Of a stretch of DNA of 64,000 nt, positions 34,863 to 45,750 are shown piece after piece. A program made the position numbers and the translations under genes. This DNA comes from Bidens hawaiensis. Lineage: Eukaryota > Streptophyta > Magnoliopsida > Asterales > Asteraceae. Where the stretch lies: assembly GCA_021521415.1 (NCBI GenBank), contig JAIQDT010003558.1, positions 1 to 64,000 of the forward strand. Direction: 5' to 3'. Numbering within the stretch: position 1 is the first letter of the stretch; each line of letters opens with the position of its first letter. The notes below the pieces were generated by a model. It saw only the letters and a list, made by a program, of their open reading frames with translations, was not told the origin of the DNA and searched no databases.

Positions 34863-35749
34863 ACCTTTGATGTGAGGTACACAGAATCATATTGGTCAAC
34901 ACATGCACGGATTGGTGATAGGGGGTCGATGGATGACTTGCATCTCACCAAATTATGCAATTTATTAGTTATCACATTATTATTTTTGAATGTCTAAATA
35001 TAAATAATATAATTTCTTAGTTCTGAGTTTGATACAAATTGTTAGAATTCCCTATGAAATGGAATTTTTCTGTCATTCAATAATATGTCATTTTGCTTGA
35101 GAATTTTATCTTTGTTTTATCGTGTTTAAGAACTCGAGAACAAATTGTTTTCAAGTTAGGTAGAATGCAAGAATGGCATGGGACAATAACCCATTGTTGT
35201 AATCATATACAGATCGTCGGAGTGTGCTAGACGTGTGGAAAAACAACAATAAAACTCATATTGACTTCAGAGATTTTTTTGAATTTTCATATTCATCTAA
35301 TAATAAGGTCGTAAGTTGTCACAAACTCATGCAACTTATTAGTTGTCGCATGTCATATTGAAAACAAATGATAGAAGCACCATGGTTTAGACATTGAATA
35401 TTATATCATCTTTTCTGTGACGTGCATTTCTCTCTTGTTTGCTATTTTTGTTTCCGCTCATGTGATACGCGACAGATTGCAATTTGTCCTAAGTCAGTCA
35501 ATCGGTCAACTTGGAATGTAATTCCGAATCCAAAGTTGTATATTCTGTTTATTTTGTAGAAATTGGGGCTTAATTTTAGATAGTAGACTTTTAAGTAAAC
35601 AAAGGAGAGTTTACTGATTTATTAATATTAATATTATTCATAAACATATATCAACATAGGTAAATGCAAAGACATGTATACAAGCAGCAGGGTATGCATT
35701 TTATTTATAGGAAACAACAACTTCAAAACATACATTAAAAACTTGTACT
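34863..35749. other. Tail-to-tail gap between WAT1 and MLP genes
   Basis: This stretch holds the 3' ends of two convergent genes. It is AT-rich and no further gene, repeat or RNA is seen. Confidence 0.6.
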
Positions 35750-37260
35750 TCATGCTTTAAGGAGGTACTCATCAATCTCCTTGAAGTTCTTGGCAGCAAA
35801 GTCTCTGATCAGGTCAGGATTAGGAACCTCATCACTTGCTTTCTCAAACTCACAAAGCCATTTCACAAGGCTTCCTTCTCCCTCAGGAATCACCTCAAGA
35901 CTAGCCTTGAAGTTGTTGTAGTATTGCAGCATGTCCCCATCAATCACACTGTATGCCACTTTCTTTTTTGCTTCATCAAGCTCCTCAATCTTCTCTTTCG
36001 CAGGTTTCACAACCGGCGATCCTGTTTTAAAATTATAAAATACATTTTACGGGTGAGGTTATTTTTTTATCAAGGATATATGTATATATATATATAGGAT
36101 CAGGATCATGAGAGAATTTTTTTGAAATTGAGAACTATGAGAACCATTTTCGACAAAAAATACCCAAAAATTAAAAAAAAATCATAAAATAAAAAAACAC
36201 AAAAATTAAAAAAGTAAAAAAACTAAAATTCTTATTTTATCATCCCGGTTTCATTAAAAAAACTCGGTTTAGCTATATTATATACACATATGTATAATAT
36301 ATACATATATGTACATTGTACATGTTTTTTTTGTACACATGTGTATAATTTAAGATAAATGATATTGTACATATATGTATATTACGTAACTAAAGATTAT
36401 ATAAAATAATACATATGTGTATAATACGACGTTTTGTTTTGTTTTTATTTTTTTAATGAAACCGGAATGAAATATAAGAATTTTAGTTTTTTTACTTTTT
36501 TAAAATTTTATTATTTTTTGTTTTATTATTTTTTTAAATATTTTTTAAATGTGTTTTTAGTGGTCCAAAATGGTTCTCAAAGTTCTCAATTTGCAAAAAG
36601 TTCTCTCTTGATCATGATCCTATATATATATATAATTTAAAAAGTTTACTTCTAAATACAAATGTGCATGATATATACATAATAAAATCCATCAAACTAA
36701 GTTATTGACATGTTTATATTAAGTTTTCAACTGTTATATGTATAGGTTATCTATATCTATAGGTAATATTTTACAAATTTTAAGATTGCAATAATCAGGG
36801 CCGGCTCTTAAGGTGTGCGAGCCACATCCTCAATCGGTCAAGGCACGTTTATTGTAGGGGCCAAAAATTTGTATATATATATATATATTAAAAAAAACTT
36901 TTATATAATATAATTTGATTATGATCATCTTAAATGTAGACATATTTTTTTATTCATAGTCCATTGTTTAGGTTATTGGGTCAAACCAAAATTCATTTGG
37001 TAAAGAATGTTAGAAGAGCTTCACGAATCCTCGGTTAGTCGTTAGCTATTATTGTATTTGATTTACATTATACCTTCGGCAAAGTGAACCATGCGTACGG
37101 ATCCAACGCTTCGGCCATTGCCTTCAACGACATCAACGGATTTGTAGAGATCGGAGCAGACTTTAGGGAAGATGTTGGCAGAGTCCATGATGCTTTCCCA
37201 GAACTTATCTGCAGCAGATTTCACCTTCACTTCAACATCAAGCTTTCCTGTGGTTGCCAT
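35750..37260 (-). CDS. Major latex protein-like (Bet v 1 superfamily)
   Basis: Two exons, 37074-37260 and 35750-36021, join with correct GT-AG sites and phase to 152 residues, the normal MLP length of about 151. The start is MATTGKLDVEVKVKS; an in-frame ATG upstream (37359) is in the 5' leader and would spoil the family N-terminus. The glycine-rich loop reads EGNGRSVGSVR, and the end is FKEIDEYLLKA. The Bet v 1 fold makes a hydrophobic cavity that binds small ligands; MLPs are cytosolic and often respond to stress or pathogens, but no ligand can be inferred. The intron, at the conserved position after FAEG, carries a hairpin MITE and other debris. A TATA box lies 86 bp upstream of the ATG. 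Confidence 0.93.
36097..36620. mobile_element. Hairpin MITE in the MLP intron
   Basis: The ends are GGATCAGGATCATGAGAGAA and its near-complement TTCTCTCTTGATCATGATCC, set in a TA-dinucleotide run on both sides (TA-type target). Complementarity extends inward (AAAATTCTTA ... CCCGGTTTCATT on the left, AATGAAACCGGAATG ... TAAGAATTTT on the right), so nearly the whole 524 bp can fold into one hairpin. No coding capacity. Confidence 0.75.
36786..36900 (+). mobile_element. hAT-like terminal fragment in the MLP intron
   Basis: The words CAGGGCCGGCTCTTAAGG near 36797 resemble hAT-type terminal repeats (CAGGGCCGG). The sequence continues with GTGCGAGCC and AGGGGCCAAAAATTTG. No opposite end was found. 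Confidence 0.3.
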
Positions 37261-37345
37261 GTCAGCAGCTTTGTCAAAAGTCAAAAGATGATTGAAAAGT
37301 ATAGAGTTCATGAGAATATATATATTAAACATGATATGGACCTGC

Positions 37346-37352
37346 TTATATA
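37346..37352 (-). promoter_or_regulatory. TATA box of the MLP gene
   Basis: TATATAA on the minus strand lies 86 bases before the MLP start codon; the transcription start would fall near 37320. No other long gene start is nearby. Confidence 0.6.
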
Positions 37353-37803
37353 GTGACAATGGGTTGAATGTTATGGGAGTGGGTGGTTGGTAATTGCATT
37401 AACTATGGAGGTGATTTATGAGACATTAAATAGTCAAATACTCAAAAATTATGTTTACACTTACACCTTTGTCCAAAGTGCCTTATTTCTTATACTATCT
37501 CTCTTAAATTTTGACTTTCTATAACAATATTATTTCACATATTACTATCCTATAACATTTTTTTAATTTTATAGCCTCTCTTTAAAAGTTTTGTTTTTAT
37601 TTTTTTATTTCTAGAATGTTATATTTATTTTTGTTTCTTTCTTTTTGTGTTTATTGTATTTGATCATAATAATATCTATTATTATCACTGCCAATGCATT
37701 ATTATTTTTATAAATCTATATATAAATATGTTTGTGTTAAAGATTGATACTAATATTGATATTATTACAAATAAAAAAATATTAATAATATTTACAATGA
37801 TAA

Positions 37804-39525
37804 GGGGGGTGGAGGTGTTTCCAAATCCATCACTCACCACACCCAATGGTGGTGTGTCCACCTCATCCCACCACATTCCATCATTAGTGATGGAATTTAG
37901 TGATGGTGTGGTGTGATGAGTTTTTTTTTTTTGTTTCTTTTACAACTTGAAAATTAAAAACAATATTTTACTAGAACATATTACAACTTAAAAATATAAT
38001 TAAAAAATAAAAGTTACATTAAACAATCTACTCCTCGTCCGAATCCGGAAATTCCAAACCTAAAGAACCTACAACTTTAACTAGATCATATCCCAACCGA
38101 TGGTGAATATCTTCATACCGCAAGTCTAATTGCACATTCTCATAAACGGGAACTTGAGTAGGAGGATTCGGCACCCAATCTGGAGAAATTGCACGTTCAT
38201 CTTCTTTTATTAACATATTATGTAATATGATGCATGCATATACTAAGCTAGAGATAGTGGGTTTTTCCATTGCACGAACCGGTCGACTAAGTATGCACTA
38301 TCTACCCTTTAAGACACCAAAAACTCTATCGACATCTTTTCTTGCTGATTCTTGCAATTTCTTGAACGCCTTTTCATTGGTCTCGACAGGAAACGAAAAG
38401 GCTTTCACAAAAACAGACCATTGCAGGTAGATACCATCGACAAGATAGTAGTCACGTCTGTAATATCTCCCGTTAACAAAATACAGACAGAAAGGTGCGG
38501 TACCATATTTACGCTTTGAAACAACGGTGATATGTATAGAACATTGATGTCATTGTTTGAGCCAGGAACACCAAAATAAGAATGCCAAATCCATAAATCA
38601 TTTGACGCAACCGCTTCAAGTGAGATGGTCGGTCGTTTGATATCACCCCTAACATACGCCACTCGAAACTCACGTGGACAATTCCTCCATTCGATATGTG
38701 TACAATCGATGCTACCGAGCATCCCTGGAAAATGTCATCTAGTCTCATACGCGGCGTAAAGACGTGTGATGTCGCGTTACAAAAGAATTGGAGACATTGA
38801 CGTGAAGTTCTTTGAGACATTTGTAAGTATTCATCGAATTGGTCGGGTGGGTTACCTGTCGAGCATTGACGAATAACGGATGTGCATTTTTGAAGCGGCG
38901 TAAAACTTCGTTTGCCCTTCGCGTCATAAGATTCTTGAAACCATTCTTCGCTTGCTTCGACATCGGCTACAATCTTTAAAAATAAAGATTTTGGCAAACG
39001 AAACTGTTCCCTAACGTTTCATAATTGTATTTCGGCTCCTCCACAAAATAGTCATTCATTAGCACTTCGTGGGCATGTATACGATCACGATCCACCATTT
39101 TTTTCTTTTGACGGCTCGAGCCTTCAAGTTCGTTATATAACAACAGGAACCATTCAACAATGTCATCGTCCGAAGACGAAGAGCCATCGGTGTCTAGCGG
39201 AAAGGAAACGAGTTGCTCGGAAATTCCATATATTTTTGTTTTGAATTGAAATGGTGAAGAAATAGGTTTTTGTAGTAGAAGATTGAGAGTGTTTTGAGTT
39301 GGATTTGATTTTAAGTTGGAATGAAATGGTTGTTTATTTATATTGTTTAATTTTTTTTAATCTCCCAACGGTCACCCTCTCCCCCCCAACAGTCAAATTT
39401 CTTGGGCCTGTACACGTGATGGCCATCACGGCCGGACCCTATCACGCGTGATGGGGGGACCGATGACGGTGTTCTTGGCTGCATAACGTGTGATGGGGTG
39501 GCCATCACGACCACCCCGTCCCCCC
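37804..39525 (-). mobile_element. PIF/Harbinger transposon with TAA target duplication
   Basis: The left end GGGGGGTGGAGGTG and the right end (minus strand GGGGGGACGGGGTGG) are similar terminal inverted repeats, flanked by TAA at 37801-37803 and 39526-39528. TAA/TTA duplication is the hallmark of this superfamily. The 1722-bp element holds only the transposase gene; ORF1 is absent. CpG-containing words such as CATCACGCGTGATGG cluster near the right end. Confidence 0.88.
38028..39231 (-). pseudogene. Harbinger transposase (DDE nuclease) pseudogene
   Basis: On the minus strand the N-terminal region (DDDIVEWFLLLYNELEGSS) starts near 39231; a middle block has NPPDQFDEYLQMS. The nuclease core shows SIDCTHIEWRNCP (first Asp) and FGVPGSNNDINVL (second Asp). 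The third acidic position appears as RKDVDRVFGVLKG, with Asp where family members usually have Glu (alignment by eye). A TAG replaces a Trp codon right after FGVLKGR near 38306. The end is LVYACIILHNMLIKEDE and LEFPDSDEE. Several other frameshifts occur between 38500 and 39000. No normal start Met is seen. Confidence 0.85.
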
Positions 39526-39630
39526 TAAAAATAAAAACATTTAATAATAACAAAATAGTTTTTAATTTCATATATTTAGAGGAGACTATTAAGTGAACCA
39601 AAATGTTTGAGGAACTAATATGTTTGTAAG

Positions 39631-41035
39631 TGTCGCACCCCAATCTACGGCGAAAATGCTGGGGCGCGAACTGATTGCTCACAGCTTTTCAAAGTTACTA
39701 TCATGCAATATTAAATATGACAATATCTATTAGATTTAGTTAAATAATCATTTACAACAATTTAACCAAAGTACATAAATTAAAATTGAATCAAATAAAA
39801 CAAAATCCAATATTTTAATTCTTGTATCTTCTTCTCTAGCATGCAACCTAAGTTTTCTTCAAATACAAGCTTAAGAATCATATCACATGATAACCTGCAT
39901 ATGCGTTAAAAATAAAATAGGTTTGTCAACACAAAGTTGAGTGAATATAACACCAGATTTGAGACACTATATAATAATAAGTAAAAGTGCAAACTATTCC
40001 TATGAGATATACAGATAGTCATAGCACATAACAATCAAACAACTATAAAGAAAGCAAACCATAAAGAAAGCAAACCATAGAGAAAGGGCTCAACCAATCC
40101 ATATAAATGGACATTGGCTACCAAGCAAGGACTAAACCGTTGCCATAAAAATGGACATCAGTTGCCGAAGTAAGCAATAACATTCAAATAAAGCAAGTAA
40201 GCAAATAGCAAGTTAGGCAAACTGATAAACGCACAAGGATAGACAGTTGCAGTTGAATACTGTATATAATAGAAAATATCTACGAATGCATATGTCCCCA
40301 AAAAGGTTAAATTAAGTAAAGGGGGGATTGAAATACTCACATTAACAGACGAGCAAACAGAAATAGCAAATATTAAGAATGTGAATGGTAGATCAAGCTT
40401 TAAAAATAAATCCTAAAACGATGTTGTTTTGCTGACTAATCACCACGACAGACGGCCGGCAGAAAGAACTCAAGCACGCAAAGCATAACACAATAATAAT
40501 CAAATTAGGACTAAGGGTTTTGATCATGATGGTTAGATGATGGTGTCTGCAGTGCTAATTGAATTTTTATAAACGTTTATATATGATACGAATTAGGTTT
40601 AAGTCAGCCTAATATAATACGAGTAACTAGAATCTTTTAAATCGAATTAACGAAATTAGAAAGTCGGTTAGACGCAATAGGCATATACAATGCGATTTTT
40701 ATTACATTTCCACATACACAATGAGAATTGAGGTCCAAGAAATCATAATTGTAATCGGGTTAGGGATTAGGGTTGGATCTTGGGTTAACCAGATTGTATA
40801 TGGATCATAACGAAATGTTCACTTTAGACCCTAAGGTTTGAGGATGGAATTAATAAGGGTTAAGAGTTTATGTCTGGGTAATTTTTGTCAAAGTAAGAAA
40901 GTTATAATTAATAATATATTACTACTTAGTCTTCTTGATAAACGTGATATTTTAATAAAATAACCCGAACATCGAAACGGGTCGGGTATTTAATAATTAA
41001 TATAAATATAAATTCGAAAAAACCGTGTTGCTACA
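39631..41035 (-). mobile_element. Solo LTR, Ty3-type
   Basis: The 1405-bp LTR starts TGTCGCACCCC and ends GTTGCTACA on the plus strand, with a perfect 5-bp duplication GTAAG at 39626-39630 and 41036-41040. By comparison with LTR A, whose 3' end is GGGTGTGACA, it lies on the minus strand. It shares the word ACGGGTCGGGT with LTR A. No internal sequence remains. Confidence 0.88.
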
Positions 41036-41040
41036 GTAAG

Positions 41041-41814
41041 TAATGTTAAGGGAAAATGATAATTGATTTGATAAGTTCAGGGAGCTAGTTTAGTTTGACT
41101 CAAAGTTCTTTACCAAGTTCAAAAATCGACGTTAACTTGGCTCGTTTATTGCTTGAACGAGTGAGTTTGAACTTCGAAGTACCTATAAACTTATTAAAAA
41201 CAATTTTATAAACTAAATGAGAAACACCCCCATGTTTTTCATTTCACACTCAACTTTTAGCTGTATATATATACACACACATGCAAATGGTTTTGATACT
41301 CGTTCATATTAATATATTATGAAATAGTTTTGAAGTTAAATGTAGGGGCTAAAGTTGATGAGCAGACAGTTGGTGAGGGGCATTAAGTATAGGAGGCTAG
41401 GCGGTCATTTATGAGGTGGTATTCATAATTTTATTTATGTTGTTGAATGCTTTTATAAAGTGTCGGTTCTACAAGTCATTCATTCACACCTTTAATGAAA
41501 GTTTTTGAGCTTAAAGATAGAGATGAAATAAAGAAGAAATGATGTTGGCATGTTGCATATATAAAAGAGAGGGAGATCGCACGGTTTGCGGTCACTAACG
41601 GATCCATAATTTTTTTTTAACCGAGTCACTAAGTTTTCTATTCTCGAATGTCTATTTAAAACTTTTTTTGGTACGGGTTTGGACTATCATAGTATTTTTA
41701 TTTTTTTCTTTCATGTAATAAATATTGGATGCTCTTGGTGTATACTTAAATTCTGAAATGTGGTCCATATCTTAGTTGTATTATCATACCAGAAATATTG
41801 TTAACTAGTTTGAT
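41041..41814. other. Gap without genes
   Basis: AT-rich sequence in which no gene, RNA or clear repeat was recognised. Confidence 0.5.
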
Positions 41815-42547
41815 CTTCTCGTCTTACGGTGGTTTATTCAAGTTTTTGTTTTAATCGTTTTGCTATTTTATGACGATTTATTTTTTTTTAACGTAGTTTA
41901 GTTTTAATTTAATACATATATATTAGTTTGTTATTATATTTTTTAGCGTTTGAGTTTTTTCAATTGAGATGTGTGGGTTTTTTTGATCTTTAACGAACAA
42001 ACATAAACGGACACAAGTATGTTGATTTTTTTAAATGAACAAACATGAACGCAAATATTTGTCTAATGAAAAAGGGGATGTTAATGTAGTTGACAATGGT
42101 GGGTAATATCGGAAGTTAACCGGCGATAAAGATGATAGACCAGCAACAGAGAACATGTAAAAGAAATAAATTAAATTAGGGTTTAATGATATTGTTTACC
42201 AATAAATGAGATCTTATAACCCATTTGAGGGCTATTAGGGGTTGGTAAGACCCATAACCCATGTAAATTATTCTTTGTTGATTAAGGGGTTATTTCACAA
42301 ATAAGTGAGATGTTATAACCCGTTTAGGAGTTATCCGGGTTTGGTGAGACCCATGACCCGCAAAAATCATTGTTTGATTATGAAAGAGTTTCATAAATAT
42401 ATGAGATGTTATAACCCATTTAAAGACTATCTGGGTTTGGTAAGACCCATACCCGTGAATTCGGGTCAAATGCTTAGAAATCAAACAATCTGGTGGCTCT
42501 AGAGAATGAGGGGAACAAAGCGACACATATGGTAGACAATTAATAGA
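41815..42547 (-). mobile_element. Short Helitron-like element, copy 3
   Basis: On the minus strand it starts TCTATTAATTGTC after A and ends ...GAAGATCAAACTAG before T, fulfilling TC...CTAG with A^T insertion. Three tandem units of about 90 bp with TGAGATNTTATAACCC and GGTNAGACCCATAACCC words lie at about 42200-42470. It matches copy 2 end to end. The peptide MRCYNPF repeated in its frames is a product of the DNA repeat. Confidence 0.6.
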
Positions 42548-42960
42548 TAAATAAATATTATCCACCCATAAGAAACCGTTTGATCCATAGAAAATATATT
42601 TTACATGACAAATGAGACTCATAAATCAATATCATGGTCCTACATTCATGCATGTTCGTTATCAACCGATCGCAATTGCCCGAGATACTTGCTGCGTTAT
42701 TAAACCAACAAAGCTAATCTTCATCGGATCTCGAACATGTTTTGGTAGCCATGGTTAATGATTTGTTGGGGAAGTTGTGTGTAGTTTCTTGATGAAACAA
42801 AAACAATGATCCATTCAACTGGTTATTGTAAGTTTCTTTTATTATTAATTTTGTTATATCAAAGTGTTATATGGTTTGTGCAATCCTTGAAAATGTTCCA
42901 AGTACAAAGTATATTAAACCTTGAACATGTACTCTTTGTTTTGTAACAGCATTAACAGAT

Positions 42961-44312
42961 ATGAAGCTTTCGAGACGGATATCCATGTGCAATCTTCTTC
43001 TTTTATCAACATTCCTCCAAATCGTATTGCCCGTGTGCTCGATAGGTGTAAACTATGGCACGACCGCCGACAACCTCCCGTCGCCTAGACAAGTCGCGCA
43101 GTTCCTTAAAGAAAGTACGATAATTGACCGGATCAAAATATTTGATATGAATGGTGAAATCATGAAAGCCTTTGCTAACACGGGTATCTACGTGACAATC
43201 ACCGTCCCGAATGGGGACATCCCGTCCCTTACGGATTCTGATAAGGCGGGAAAATGGGTACAGGACAAAATCAAACCGTATTACCCAGATACGAAAATCC
43301 GTTACATTGCGGTTGGTAACGAGATTCTCCATTGGGGGACTAAAGAACAAATAGACAACGTGGTCCCCGCCATGAAAACGCTCCATGGAGCTTTGGAAAA
43401 GGCGGGGATGGGTGAAATAAAAGTGACAACACCACATTCATTAGGTATATTATTATCCTCGGACCCACCTAGTTCTGGTGCATTTAGAACTGGGTGGGAC
43501 GTCGGGATATTAAAACCTATGCTTGAGTTCTTGAGCAGTACCAAGTCAGGGTTTATGGTTAACCCGTATCCTTACTTTGGGTACTCCCAAGGTAACGATA
43601 GTTACGCTTTGTTCCGACCAAACAAGGGGTTTGTCGACCCTAAAACCGGGAACAAGTATGAAAACATGTTTGATGGATTGATGGACGCGGTTTACTCCGC
43701 TATGAAGAAACTAGGATACGGGGATGTGCCTATTATAGTTGGGGAGACGGGTTGGCCATCGCTCGGTGAACCATGGCTTACATGGGTAAATAATGACAAC
43801 GCGAAGGCATACAACGGAGCGATGATCAAGAAGTCTACATCGAAAGATGGAACACCATTAATGCCGGGAAAAAGCTTCGAGATCTACATATTTGCATTGT
43901 TCAACGAGAATCAGAAGCCCGGTTCGCTTGCAGAAAGAAATTTTGGGCTCTTCAAACCAGATTTCACTGAAGTTTACGACATTGGTGTCATGAATGGAAC
44001 TAAACCAACATTTGTAAGAACTAAGAACTTGAATATAATATGTGAAACAAAGTTTTGACAATTGTGATTGATGTTTTATTAACATTTGAATTTGATATTG
44101 TTTAGAGTCCTGAGGGTTCTCAGTCGTCAAGTCCAGAAGATAGTGATGGTTCTGGTTCGGATAAGTCTTCGGGTGGTTCAGACAAATCATCGGGCGAGTC
44201 ACAGTTAGGATCTTCGGAAACAACTCCTTACGGCCACAGTACTTCATTGGCGAAGGTTTCCAAAGGCATTGTTGCTGTTGTTTTTGTACTGGCTTCTTTT
44301 TTTATGTTGTAG
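42961..44312 (+). CDS. GH17 glucan endo-1,3-beta-glucosidase, GPI-anchored
   Basis: Two coding exons (42961-44013, 44106-44312) give 419 residues. A signal peptide (LLLLSTFLQIVLPVCS) leads to mature IGVNYG, the GH17 start. The catalytic acid Glu is in YIAVGNE (Glu121) and the nucleophile in IIVGETGWPS (Glu262). The second exon adds a Ser/Gly/Asp-rich tail and a hydrophobic end (VSKGIVAVVFVLASFFML), a GPI-anchor signal; no CBM43 domain is present. The enzyme would cut beta-1,3-glucan (callose) at the cell surface, as plasmodesmal or defence glucanases do. A 5' intron is possible (GTAAGTTT at about 42828, ACAG before 42951), which could add an in-frame N-terminal extension. If the last intron is kept, translation stops at 44058 without an anchor. 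Confidence 0.92.
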
Positions 44313-44443
44313 TAGATTGTCATTTGAGGAAGCAACTTATTAACTTAGGAATTGAATTTTTATATTGTGATTCATTAATGATCGATGTGAATGGCACAAA
44401 TATTAGTTTGTCCGTAACAATGCCATGTGACATCCATGAAAAA

Positions 44444-44515
44444 TGACACCGTGGGGCTCAAACCCACGACCACAAGGTTAAGAGCCTTGCGCTCTACCAA
44501 CTGAGCTAGACAGGC
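44444..44515 (-). tRNA. tRNA-Lys(CTT)-like sequence, probably decayed
   Basis: Read on the minus strand, D-arm TAGCTCAGTTGG, anticodon arm with CTCTTAA (anticodon CTT) and T-arm GTGGGTTTGAGCCCCAC all fit plant tRNA-Lys. The T-loop has TTTGA instead of TTCGA, damaging the B box. The acceptor strands GCCTGTC and GGTGTCA pair at only about four positions. A T5 run follows at once, the usual Pol III stop. Either a recently decayed tRNA gene or the head of a tRNA-derived retroposon. Confidence 0.6.
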
Positions 44516-45745
44516 TGACATATCTGACTCACAGAAATAATCCCCTGTATAATTAATTGTGATTGTAGTGTGTGTTTCAAGGAGTTTTGAGTTAGACATA
44601 TTATTAGCTGGTATGTTAATTGTCATAGTTAAAATTTAGGTTAATGATTCAAGGAGTTTTTGTGTTTCTTTCTTTTGATTGAACTTTTTTACAAATTGGA
44701 TTTCGATGTGACAAGCTCATAAACGGGTCGATTTGGGTTAAATACTTGGTCTCTAACCGGATGATTAATGGGCCAACATGTGGAAATTAGTTAGCCGAAG
44801 AGTATTAAAATGCGTAAAAAGTTTTTGTTCGTTTTATATCAACAGCTAAAAAGAAAAAAAGCGGTTGTGGGTTAACCCAGCTTAATCTGGTAATAATAGT
44901 TAGTTATTTTTGACCCATTATCATTTAATAGCATCTTACGAGTAAGTTATTATGTTGTATGAGTACTACCTTTATGTGCTCGTTATTGGTGAATTCATGT
45001 TTCTATGTGGCTCGGTATGGGGGACGATCAAGGAGTGTTCCTTGGGGTGCAATGGTTATATAAAAATAATATTAAGAGTTATTTATTGCATGGATAACTA
45101 TCTTCAACTCCTAATCGAATTATGATAGGATACGTGTTAGATAACTATTGTGGGATTAATTAATTGTGCCCTAGTAATAGTAGAACATGTTTTGGTTTGC
45201 TATATATACCGTGTTTAAGGATAGGGACATTGTAATCAAGTTTTGAGTTGAGTTTCTTGATTAATAAACGGTTGGGTGAATTAAGCCAATATCTTATTTG
45301 TGTTCCAATACCGAAAGCAAACTTTTCACCAATTAATAGCTTTACTCGTTAATTTTGTGCCCTCAATTATTAAAAACCGAATCAACATGACAAGTAATGT
45401 GAAACTTTCACGTATGAAAAGTTGAAAATATAATAGACGCGTAACAAGTAACAACTGAAACAACATAGCTATGGTGAACTTTTTGTTATTGTATGAAAAG
45501 TTGAAAACATAATAGACACGTAAAAGGGCATTTTTGCTTATTAAAAACGAATTAACATGGCAACTAACATGAACATTCTCGATACTTGTATGAAAAGTCG
45601 AAAACTTACATAATGCCTCACGAAAGAGTATTTTAAAAACACGAATTTTGCAAAAATGTTTGACCAAATCTAGCTTTAAAGACACGTACCTAAAGACATG
45701 CATAATCAGCCAAAACCTAACATCATCAATTAGCTTTTTGAATGT
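44516..45745. other. Gap with a possible worn LTR
   Basis: Mostly AT-rich. Around 45190-45310 a TATA stretch (CTATATATACC) is followed by AATAAACGG and CCAATACCGAAAG, in the layout of a small LTR end, but no TG...CA boundaries or duplication could be fixed. No gene is seen. Confidence 0.35.
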
Positions 45746-45750
45746 TGAAT

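Noticed and set aside
42290..42622. ORFs with repeated peptide words near 30324 and 42305
   Set aside because: They come from translating the tandem units of the short Helitrons.
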